Source of the DNA: Collinsella sp.
Lineage (GTDB): Bacteria; Actinomycetota; Coriobacteriia; Coriobacteriales; Coriobacteriaceae
Direction of reading: 5' to 3'
Assembly (NCBI GenBank): GCA_022728415.1
Contig: JAIJJM010000033.1
Location: 1 to 11,182 of the forward strand
DNA: 11,182 nucleotides
Shown: in pieces, positions 1-6,400 of the stretch
Layout: each line of letters starts with the position of its first letter
Position numbering within the stretch: position 1 is the first letter of the stretch
The notes under the pieces: model-generated
The model's input: only the letters and a program-made list of their open reading frames with translations
Told to the model about the DNA's origin: nothing
Databases searched by the model: none
Translations under genes and position numbers: made by a program

Positions 1-2
1 GC

Positions 3-896
3 ATCCAATCGCTGCTGAAACCGATGCTTCAAATTGAGGCGGTGCGCATGACGGGCCAAGAAAAGGTTGAGCGTGCCACCGCGTTGGTCTCGCAGATAAC
101 CATGGCGAGCAATATCTTGGGGCCTGTAGTCGGGACGGCAGTCTACGGGTGCTTTGGCATCGATGCTCTATGCGAAACCGCGGCGGTGACGTTTGCGATG
201 TCAGCCCTGCTGTTCGGGGGCGCCCTCAAGCGAAATGCCTCATCTGGAATGACAGGGGACAGTACGACTTGCTCGACATGTCGAAACGATTTTCGGGAGT
301 CGATTCGGTACCTGTTTCAAAACGCATCATTGCTCGTTGTGTTTTTACTTGCGGCTGTTTTAAACCTTGCGTTAGTTGGGTTAACGATTGGTGCCCCCGT
401 TATTGTTGCAAAGCACCTCGGAATGCAGTCATCCTTTGTTGGGATTATTGAGGTGGCTATGGGCTTGGGTGGTCTTGTCGGCAGTGGTGTGGTCGGTATG
501 AGGCCGCATCGTTTTTCCTTCAAGGGCATATGTCGATATGTTGCGATGATCTGTTTTGGAGTCGTGCCGATTATTGTCACGCTACTGAGCGGTCCTGATA
601 AATTAGCGTTTGCCGCGCTTGCGGCCGGCTCGGCATGGGTTATGGCGTGGGCAAGCATTACATCGGTCGAAATCGTTTCATTCGTTCAGCGGTCAGCGCC
701 AAAGGAACTCTGCGGAAAAGTGCTGGCACTCGTTTATATGACGCTTTCCTGTGCAACGCCTATTGGCCAATTGGTTTACGGGCTCGCATACGATCGATGG
801 ACTCCGGCGATTGTATTCGCAGGCATGTTGGCGGTGCTGACGTTGACGACGGTGCTGTTTTATCGGCTGAAAAGTCGCTTGTGGCGATTGTCTTAA
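3..896 (+). CDS. MFS transporter, C-terminal part (5' end outside window)
   Basis: The reading frame is open to the left edge, with seven in-frame codons (IQSLLKP) before the first ATG at 24, so the true start lies upstream. About eight hydrophobic segments can be read in the visible part, at roughly residues 21-45, 48-66, 104-128, 137-157, 168-188, 192-216, 230-255 and 261-283 counted from the ATG at 24. The stretch with ERATALVSQI and LGPVVGT resembles the TM5 region of drug or sugar efflux permeases of the major facilitator superfamily, as does the short basic C-terminal tail. The visible part would then be about the last two thirds of a protein of roughly 400 residues in the cytoplasmic membrane. 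Substrate and direction of transport cannot be read from the sequence. Base composition looks lower in GC than the genes that follow, with frequent TTT, TTG and ATT codons, which may indicate acquisition. No clear terminator follows. Confidence 0.8.
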   Translation: MQSLLKPMLQIEAVRMTGQEKVERATALVSQITMASNILGPVVGTAVYGCFGIDALCETAAVTFAMSALLFGGALKRNASSGMTGDSTTCSTCRNDFRESIRYLFQNASLLVVFLLAAVLNLALVGLTIGAPVIVAKHLGMQSSFVGIIEVAMGLGGLVGSGVVGMRPHRFSFKGICRYVAMICFGVVPIIVTLLSGPDKLAFAALAAGSAWVMAWASITSVEIVSFVQRSAPKELCGKVLALVYMTLSCATPIGQLVYGLAYDRWTPAIVFAGMLAVLTLTTVLFYRLKSRLWRLS

Positions 897-977
897 GGCG
901 CTGGGGCACCGTGAATTAGCGGAAGCATTGTCCCGCCGCGCCGGGATGTCATTGTTCGGGCCTGCCTCTCCTTCATC

Positions 978-983
978 TACAAT
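978..983 (+). promoter_or_regulatory. Possible -10 box for the HAD phosphatase gene
   Basis: TACAAT matches the sigma-A -10 consensus at five of six positions and lies 29 bases before the start codon at 1013. No convincing -35 was found; the best is TTGTTC at 952-957, with a long 20-base spacer. The call rests on the -10 alone. Confidence 0.3.
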
Positions 984-1012
984 ATCGTGCAGACGAAGGA
1001 GGGGCAAGGCCC

Positions 1013-1870
1013 ATGATCAAGATGTTTGCGAGTGACTTAGACGGAACGCTGCTGAACGCCCTGCACGAGGCAGATGGGACCATTCGCCGTGCTATTCGCG
1101 AGCTGACCGAGGCTGGCCTGCATGTGGTTCCCGCGACCGGACGCTCGACGTTGCCGATCGGCGAGCATGGCTTTACGGGGCTAGCGCTCGATGCCTGCTG
1201 CTCCAACGGGTCCATCGTGCGCGACAGCCATGGCGAGGTGCTCAAGACCTGGACCATCGACCCGCAGATTACCGAGGAGCTGCTCAAGGAGTTCCCGGAT
1301 ATTTGTTTTGACTGCTCCACGCCCGATGGCATGTTCTCGAGCGGTTCGTTCGAGATGCACCAGGCGGGTTTTAAGAAGGACAGCCCTATCAAGCGCATCG
1401 TGATGCGCGGTATGCGTGCACGTGGCGGGTACCACGAGGAACAGCATTTCGACCAGTCGATCGGTGACATCCTGCGCCACGATGTGTGCAAGATCAACTG
1501 CCGCGTGATCTTGCCCGAGCTGGAGCGCGACCTTAAGGCATATTTGGCCGAGCGATCGGACCGCGTGGTCAACGCGCCGTTCGATCCGGTGATGTTCGAG
1601 ATCACGGACGTGGCGTGCAACAAGGGCGAGAGTGTGGCCTGGCTGGCGGGCTACTACGGCATTGCCGAGGATGAGGTCGCGGTCTACGGCGACGGCGGCA
1701 ATGACATAGCCATGCTCAAGCGCTTCCGTCATAGCTATGCCACCAAGAATGGCAGTGACTCGGCAAAGGCCGCCGCGAGCGCGACCATCGGCAGCTGCAT
1801 GGTCCACGCCGTCCCCAAACACATGCTCGCTACCATGCATAAGCAGAACTCTCGCACCATCATCGAATAA
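1013..1870 (+). CDS. Cof-type HAD-superfamily phosphatase
   Basis: This 285-residue protein has all four motifs of the haloacid dehalogenase superfamily. Motif I is DLDGT at residues 8-12, with D8 the expected nucleophile and D10 the acid/base. Motif II is T42-G43-R44. Motif III is K204 in NKGES. Motif IV is GDGGND at 226-231, with D227 and D231 expected to bind Mg2+. The long insert between motifs II and III is the place of the type IIB cap, and the length fits the Cof/YbiV group, which hydrolyses sugar phosphates and other small phosphomonoesters in the cytoplasm. The substrate cannot be predicted. The start is set by a strong SD (AAGGAGGGG, 996-1004) eight bases before ATG 1013; an in-frame ATG at 1022 is possible but too far from the SD. 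The gene seems to be transcribed alone, and its stop codon overlaps the first base of a palindrome. Confidence 0.92.
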   Translation: MIKMFASDLDGTLLNALHEADGTIRRAIRELTEAGLHVVPATGRSTLPIGEHGFTGLALDACCSNGSIVRDSHGEVLKTWTIDPQITEELLKEFPDICFDCSTPDGMFSSGSFEMHQAGFKKDSPIKRIVMRGMRARGGYHEEQHFDQSIGDILRHDVCKINCRVILPELERDLKAYLAERSDRVVNAPFDPVMFEITDVACNKGESVAWLAGYYGIAEDEVAVYGDGGNDIAMLKRFRHSYATKNGSDSAKAAASATIGSCMVHAVPKHMLATMHKQNSRTIIE

Positions 1871-1900
1871 TGCGACAAAGGGACCGCCCCTTTGTCGCAT
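1870..1900. repeat. CAAAGGG-type palindrome 1
   Basis: ATGCGACAAAGGG at 1870-1882 and its exact complement at 1888-1900 form a 13-bp perfect stem around the five-base loop ACCGC. It starts on the last base of the HAD stop codon and could serve as a 3'-end hairpin for that gene, but no T-run follows. The core CGACAAAGGG/CCCTTTGTCG is shared with two other palindromes at 2177-2221 and 2592-2628. Confidence 0.85.
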
Positions 1901-1950
1901 GGGAGATGCCGGCTTTTGGCGTATGGGACTGTTCCGCTTTCGCCACCAAC

Positions 1951-2155
1951 AAATTTCGAGTCATTCGGCCTGTCGGAGGTCGTTAAATGGCTAAAGATGC
2001 CCTCTCAGGAACATTCATACCTCTAATGGTGTTTGATTCGGTGACGTAAGTGAGCAAATGGGCATGTATGCGCTCAAATAAGGACAAAAACTCTCAGATA
2101 ATCCCGGCGGTGCATTTATACAGAACCAGCAGCTTGGCCGAATAACTCGAAAAAT
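1951..2155. repeat. Wide inverted repeat, about 205 bp
   Basis: The segment at 1951-1970 (core TTTCGAGTCATTCGGCC) recurs inverted at 2136-2155, with 17 of 20 positions matching. The 165 bases between the arms hold no gene I can support, only a 20-codon ORF at 1987-2049 behind a GGAGG. The arrangement could be a degenerate miniature element or a dispersed intergenic repeat. No target-site duplication was seen. Confidence 0.5.
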
Positions 2156-2176
2156 GTAGGTAACAGTTCGGCGACA

Positions 2177-2221
2177 AGCTCGGGTATGGCAAAGGAACTG
2201 TTCCTTCGCCATACCCGAGCT
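2177..2221. repeat. CAAAGGG-type palindrome 2
   Basis: The arms 2177-2197 and 2201-2221 are complementary over 21 positions with one mismatch, around a three-base centre (CTG). The sequence begins AGCTCGGGTATGGC and holds the AAAGGAAC/GTTCC core of the family. A degenerate half copy seems present at about 1925-1946 (GGGACTGTTCC followed by TTTCGCC). It lies just upstream of the toxin-like cassette. Confidence 0.85.
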
Positions 2222-2237
2222 CCGATCTTCTGAAATG

Positions 2238-2251
2238 CGAACAAACATTCG
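2238..2251. promoter_or_regulatory. LexA-like (SOS) operator candidate
   Basis: CGAACAAACATTCG matches the Gram-positive and actinobacterial SOS box form CGAAC-N4-GTTCG at nine of ten defined positions; the right half has A in place of the first G. It sits inside a symmetric element of 7-bp arms, ATGCGAA at 2235-2241 and TTCGCAT at 2248-2254. The right arm contains the -35 hexamer of the promoter for the 41-codon gene, so a bound repressor would block it. The LexA of this organism is not in the window, so its exact site preference is unknown. Confidence 0.45.
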
Positions 2252-2277
2252 CATATCTAACTGCGCTTTGATAGAAT
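2248..2277 (+). promoter_or_regulatory. Promoter of the toxin-like small gene
   Basis: The -35 is TTCGCA (2248-2253, four of six) and the -10 is TAGAAT (2272-2277, five of six), 18 bases apart. TGA just before the -10 gives an extended TGn motif. Transcription should start near 2284, giving a leader of about 58 bases before the ATG at 2342. Confidence 0.55.
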
Positions 2278-2289
2278 CGGTGTCGTTGA

Positions 2290-2341
2290 CGGCAGTTCCA
2301 TGTGCCGGGCAGCGCCCTCCATCTGATGGGAGGTGATGCCC
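2290..2341 (+). promoter_or_regulatory. Leader hairpins hiding the SD of the small gene
   Basis: CGGCA (2290-2294) can pair with TGCCG (2303-2307) as a first hairpin. More important, CCTCC (2316-2320) pairs with the SD core GGAGG (2329-2333) across an eight-base loop. With C2315 bulged, the stem extends outward through 2307-2314 and 2334-2341 with seven further pairs (one G-U) and one mismatch. The ribosome site would be closed in the full-length transcript, as is common for type I toxin mRNAs. The two hairpins share base 2307, so they may be alternatives at that point. Confidence 0.55.
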
Positions 2342-2467
2342 ATGACCGATTTGATTGATTTCGTGAGGCTTCTGACCGCTTTGGTCTCGCTTCTCACGAT
2401 GCTTATCGGGCTTTCCGAGGCACTCAAGCAGCGTTCAAAGCAACGTAAAAGGGGTCGCCGCCGCTAA
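2342..2467 (+). CDS. 41-residue membrane peptide, candidate type I toxin
   Basis: The ORF encodes 41 residues with a GGGAGGTGATG SD (2328-2338) close upstream of ATG 2342. Residues 3-27 (beginning DLIDFVRLLTALV) form one hydrophobic helix, and the tail from residue 29 is strongly basic: nine Lys or Arg in the last 13, ending GRRR. This shape, one membrane helix plus a charged tail in about 30-50 residues, is typical of type I toxins such as Fst, TxpA and TisB. I do not recognise a specific family, although the N-terminal MxDL pattern recalls Fst. Support comes from context: a LexA-like box over the promoter, a leader that occludes the SD, and a convergent antisense transcript overlapping the 3' end. 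Such peptides act in the inner membrane, usually by depolarising it. Alternatives are a small membrane-protein regulator or a chance ORF; the SD and the ordered surroundings argue against chance. Confidence 0.6.
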   Translation: MTDLIDFVRLLTALVSLLTMLIGLSEALKQRSKQRKRGRRR

Positions 2468-2529
2468 GGCGTTGACCCCTTAATCCAAGCAACGGCGCTG
2501 CCCAGCTTAGCAGAACTTGGGCTGCCGTC
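2446..2529 (-). ncRNA. Candidate antisense RNA (antitoxin), about 84 nt
   Basis: A minus-strand promoter (2536-2564) should start a transcript near 2529 that ends at the hairpin terminator 2447-2481. The RNA would be complementary to the last seven codons and the 3' region of the small gene. Its 5' part folds into a stem from ACGGC with GCCGT and GCCCA with TGGGC (2492-2504 and 2518-2528 on the DNA). It also carries GGGCAGCGCC (complement of 2494-2503), identical to the leader segment that closes the toxin SD. With the adjacent T it can pair in trans with 2332-2342, from the SD to the A of the start codon, at 10 of 11 positions (one G-U). So it could act at both ends of the mRNA. Not proven; no expression data. 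Confidence 0.5.
2447..2481 (-). terminator. Terminator of the antisense RNA
   Basis: Read on the minus strand, AAGGGGTC (from 2481 to 2474) pairs with GACCCCTT (2456 to 2449), eight base pairs, with an inner GCC/GGC helix, and is followed by a T-run of four (2450-2447). On the plus strand the same stem is followed only by TAATCC, so it terminates poorly in that direction. It overlaps the end of the 41-codon gene. Confidence 0.55.
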
Positions 2530-2535
2530 GACACT

Positions 2536-2564
2536 ATTCTACCCACGAACGACATTTTGGACAA
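2536..2564 (-). promoter_or_regulatory. Convergent promoter for the antisense RNA
   Basis: On the minus strand the -35 is TTGTCC (complement of 2559-2564) and the -10 is TAGAAT (complement of 2536-2541), with an optimal 17-base spacer. The -10 is identical to that of the facing toxin promoter, and the transcribed sequences after both begin alike. No LexA-like box was seen here, so this promoter could be constitutive. Confidence 0.5.
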
Positions 2565-2591
2565 TCGGTAATGCCGCTCCAAAAGACAGGC

Positions 2592-2628
2592 GGGATGTGG
2601 CAAAGGGACAGTCCCTTTGCCACATCCC
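2592..2628. repeat. CAAAGGG-type palindrome 3 (perfect)
   Basis: GGGATGTGGCAAAGGGAC (2592-2609) is followed by one base and then its exact complement (2611-2628), a 37-base perfect palindrome. It closes the toxin-like cassette on the downstream side, as palindrome 2 does upstream. It could also end plus-strand transcripts, although only AAATATT follows and no T-run is present. Confidence 0.9.
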
Positions 2629-2646
2629 AAATATTGCCTTTACGTG

Positions 2647-2674
2647 TTGATGCACACGGTGTGCAATAATACTC
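2647..2674 (+). promoter_or_regulatory. Promoter of the TetR and fusion-protein operon
   Basis: TTGATG (2647-2652) and AATACT (2669-2674) lie 16 bases apart, each four of six to consensus. The -35 overlaps the left arm of a perfect palindrome and the spacer holds the rest, so repressor binding there would block RNA polymerase. Confidence 0.4.
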
Positions 2675-2695
2675 GCACTGTGCAATAGCGCACAG
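2651..2695. promoter_or_regulatory. Two palindromic operator candidates for the TetR protein
   Basis: TGCACACGGTGTGCA (2651-2665) is a perfect 15-base palindrome. Downstream, CTGTGC (2678-2683) pairs with GCACAG (2690-2695) around six bases. Both share TGTGCAATA as a direct repeat at 2660-2668 and 2679-2687, 19 bases apart, close to two helical turns. Their place across the promoter just upstream of a tetR-type gene suggests autoregulation; which protein binds is inference. Confidence 0.5.
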
Positions 2696-2716
2696 GCTGA
2701 GTAACAAGGAGGACGC

Positions 2717-3427
2717 TTGTCCCAGCTCGAGAAATGCGATCGCCGGTCCCTTCGCTCGCAGCGTGCCCTTCGCCAGGCGCTTGCCGGCGAACTTGCCGAA
2801 AGCGGCGATCTTTCGCGCATTAATGTCGCGTCGCTCACCGAGCGCGCTGGTCTTACGCGCCGCACGTTCTATTCGCACTACTGCGATATCCCCGACTTTA
2901 TCAATCAAATCGAGGACGGCTTGCTGGCCGAGATCCGTGAGCGCATTGAGCTCATCACCGCAGCTCAGCTGCCTGATCTCTATCACAACATCGATGAGCT
3001 TGAGCCGGCGCCCGGTTCGGTTGAGCTGCTGCGTTATCTTGCGGCCAACCGCGACTTAATCGGTGCGCTGCTGGGCCCGGGCGGCGATCAGGCCTTCATT
3101 AAAAAGATCATCGACACCGCGCGTGAGGCCGTGGTGCCGCGTGCGCAGACGGGCATTTTGGGCCTGGCGCTGGGCACGTTCTTTGACTACTACGTCACCT
3201 ACGTCGTGAGCGCCGAGGTCGGCCTGATCCAGCGCTGGTTTGAGCGTGGGCTCACCGAATCGCCCGAGGCCATGGCGCGCATTATGACGGTGCTCGCTTT
3301 TGTGCGCCCTGGTGACCTGTATGGCCAACCCATCGATATCAACGTGCCGGAATACGGCATGAAGCTATTGAACTTGCAGCTCGAGGACGCGGCCGACACC
3401 GCCGCAACCGTCGAGTCCAACAACTAA
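2717..3427 (+). CDS. TetR-family transcriptional regulator
   Basis: The N-terminal part has the TetR helix-turn-helix: I35-N-V-A-S-L-T-E-R-A-G45-L-T-R-R-T-F51-Y-S-H-Y55, matching the family pattern of IA..AGVS.GTFY.HF. The C-terminal 170 residues are helical and probably form the ligand-binding and dimer domain, too divergent to assign an effector. Length (236 residues) is normal. The start is a TTG at 2717, four bases after an AAGGAGG SD (2706-2712); no ATG occurs early in the frame, so TTG is the best choice despite the short spacing. The gene lies 11 bases before the fusion-protein gene and shares its promoter, so it most likely represses its own operon in response to an unknown acyl-CoA, fatty acid or drug-like ligand. 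Confidence 0.88.
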   Translation: MSQLEKCDRRSLRSQRALRQALAGELAESGDLSRINVASLTERAGLTRRTFYSHYCDIPDFINQIEDGLLAEIRERIELITAAQLPDLYHNIDELEPAPGSVELLRYLAANRDLIGALLGPGGDQAFIKKIIDTAREAVVPRAQTGILGLALGTFFDYYVTYVVSAEVGLIQRWFERGLTESPEAMARIMTVLAFVRPGDLYGQPIDINVPEYGMKLLNLQLEDAADTAATVESNN

Positions 3428-3438
3428 GAGGAGAGACA

Positions 3439-6400
3439 ATGAGCAAACTCGTCGAGGGCATTAAGGACCGTATGGTCGCTGCCGCACGCGAGGCCGCGCC
3501 CGCCGTGGTGGACGCCGCGCAGAAGGCCGCGACCGCGGCTGCCGAGAAAGTCGCCGAGGCGGTTGCCGATGCCAAGAACGCGGCAGGGGAGACGTCCGTC
3601 GTTAGCGAGCCCGTAGCCGCCACCGCCGCCCACGCCCCCGAAGGCGCGATCTTCAACCCCGAGAACGCTCGTGGCAACCTGCACCTGGGCATCGACGTGG
3701 GTTCCACCACCGTTAAGCTCGCCGTGCTCAACGACGACAACCAGATCGTCTACGCCAAGTACCAGCGCCACCACACTGACGTCCGTGCCTGCGCCCGCGA
3801 CCTGTTCGAGGGCGCTGCGACCGTGTTGCCGACGGCCCAAATGACCTGCGCCATTACCGGCTCGGGCGGCCTGCTGCTGTCTCAGTGGCTCGACCTGGAG
3901 TTTGTCCAGGAGGTCATCGCCAGCAAGCGTGCCGTCGAGACCCTCATCCCGGCCACCGATGTCGCCATCGAGCTGGGTGGCGAGGACGCCAAGATCATCT
4001 ACTTTGACAACGGTATCGAGCAGCGCATGAACGGCACCTGCGCCGGCGGTACGGGCGCGTTCATCGACCAGATGGCAACCCTGCTGCACACCGACGCGAG
4101 CGGCCTCAACGAGCTCGCGGCCAACGCCACCACCATCTATCCCATCGCCAGCCGCTGCGGCGTCTTTGCCAAGACTGACGTGCAGCCGCTGCTCAACGAG
4201 GGCGCCCGCCCCGAGGACGTGGCGGCCTCCATCTTCCAAGCCGTCGTGACCCAGACCATCTCGGGCCTGGCGTGCGGCCGTCCCATTCGCGGCAACGTCG
4301 CCTTCCTGGGCGGCCCGCTGCAGTATCTCTCCGAGCTGCGTCACCGCTTCTACCTCACACTCAATCTGGACGAGGAGCACCGTATCGTGCCCCAAAACGC
4401 TCACCTGTTTGTGGCGAGCGGCGCCGCCATGGCGCACGAGTCCAACAAGCTCAGCACGTTCCCGCAGCTCATCGAGGCCATCGACAGCTTGGGTGACACG
4501 CAGGGTGCCGAGGTCGAGCGCCTGGATCCGCTCTTTGCCACCGACGAGGACTTTGCCGAGTTCAAGACCCGCCACGACGCCGAGGTCGTCCCCAAGGGCA
4601 AGCTCGACGGCTACACCGGTCGCGTGTTCATCGGCATCGACGCCGGCTCCACCACCATGAAGGCCGCGCTCGTGGGCGAGGACGGCCAGCTGCTGCACAC
4701 CTGGTACGGCAACAACAACGGCGACATCCTGGGCACGGCCAAGGTCATCATGGCCGATTTCTACAACCACATCCCCGCCGGCTGCACCATCGGCCACGTG
4801 ACCACCACGGGCTACGGCGAGGCGCTGCTCATCGAGGCCCTCAAGGCCGATTCCGGCGAGATTGAGACCGTTGCGCATCTGCGCGGCGCCAAGGCATTCC
4901 TGCCCGGTGTCGAGTTTATCCTGGACATCGGCGGGCAGGATATGAAGTGCCTGCGCGTCAAGGACGGCGTCATCGAGCACATCATGCTCAACGAGGCTTG
5001 CTCGTCGGGCTGCGGCAGCTTTATCGAGAGTTTCGCCGTGTCTATGAACATGGACGTGCGTGCGTTCGCCGATGCCGCCATCCATGCCAAGGCTCCGGTC
5101 GATTTGGGCAGTCGCTGCACGGTCTTTATGAATTCGCGCGTCAAGCAGGCGCAAAAGGAAGGCGCCACGGTGGGCGACATCGCGGCCGGCCTGTCCTATT
5201 CCGTCATCAAGAATGCTCTGTTCAAGGTCATTAAGCTGCGCGACCCCAAGGAGATCGGCAGCCAGGTGATCGTCCAGGGCGGCACCTTTATGTCCGATGC
5301 CACGCTGCGCGCGTTTGAGCAGCTCACCGGCGTTCATGCCGTGCGTCCCGACATCGCCGGCTGCATGGGCGCCTATGGCGCTGCCTTGCTCGCCCGCGAT
5401 CGCGCCGGCGCCGACGGCACCTCGACCATTCTTTCTGCCGAGGACATCGCGCACCTCACCGTGACGCAAAAGCATGTCCGCTGCGGCCGTTGCTCCAACA
5501 ACTGCCAGCTCACCGTCAACGATTTTGGCGGCGGCAGGCGCTTCATTACCGGCAACCGCTGCGAGAAGGGTGCCGGCCACAAAAAGCAAAAGACCGAGGC
5601 CCCCAACCTCTTCAAAAAGAAAAACGAGCTGCTCTTTAGCCGCGAGGTCCTGAGTCCCGACGAGGCCCCGCGCGGCACCGTCGGCATCCCCCGTGCGCTC
5701 AACATGTACGAGAACTACCCCTTCTGGCACGCGTTCTTTACGCGCCTGGGCTTTAGCGTGCAGCTGTCCGACCAGTCGAGCAAAAAGACCTACCAGGCGG
5801 GCATCGAGTCCATGCCGTCCGAGAGCGTGTGCTATCCGGCCAAGATGAGCCACGGCCACGTGATGAACCTTATCGACCGCGATGTCGACTTCATTTGGAT
5901 GCCGTGCGTGCGCTGGGAGCGCAAGGAGGATCCGACCGCCGGCAACTGTTACAACTGCCCCATCGTTATGAGCTACCCCACGGCGTTGGCGCTCAACATC
6001 GACGAGATCCGCGAGCAGAACATCGAGTTCCTGTACCCGTTTGTGCCCTATCACGATAAGACCGAGCTCAAGCGCCGCCTGTACCAGGTGCTCGCAGTCG
6101 ACCGTGTGGCCGATTCGCAAGCCGGTCGCGGTCGCGTGCGTGGACCCAAGATCACGCGCTCTGAGGTCGATGCCGCTGTCAATGCTGCCTTTGAGGCCGA
6201 TGCGCGTTTCCACGAGGACATCCAGACCATGGGCGAGGAGGCTCTTAAGTGGGTCGAGGACCACGGTGGCCACGGCATTGTGCTCGCCGGTCGTCCCTAC
6301 CACAACGATCCCGAGATCAACCATGCCCTGCCCGAGCTTATTTCGAGCTTTGGCTTTGCGGTCTTTACCGAGGATTCGCTCGCGCATCTCGTGAAGCCCG

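Noticed and set aside
1181..1900. 239-codon minus-strand ORF opposite the HAD gene
   Set aside because: Composition is that of a mirror frame and the plus strand has all four HAD motifs with a strong SD.
1987..2049. 20-codon ORF (MAKDALSG start) with a GGAGG seven bases upstream
   Set aside because: The spacing is good but the product is too short to judge, has no signal of a leader or toxin, and lies inside a degenerate repeat.
2015..2254. 79-codon minus-strand ORF
   Set aside because: It runs through palindrome 2 and the LexA-like box, and has no SD or recognisable motif.
2534..2986. 150-codon minus-strand ORF across the TetR promoter and 5' end
   Set aside because: It crosses palindrome 3, the operator region and the TetR HTH coding region; no supporting motif.
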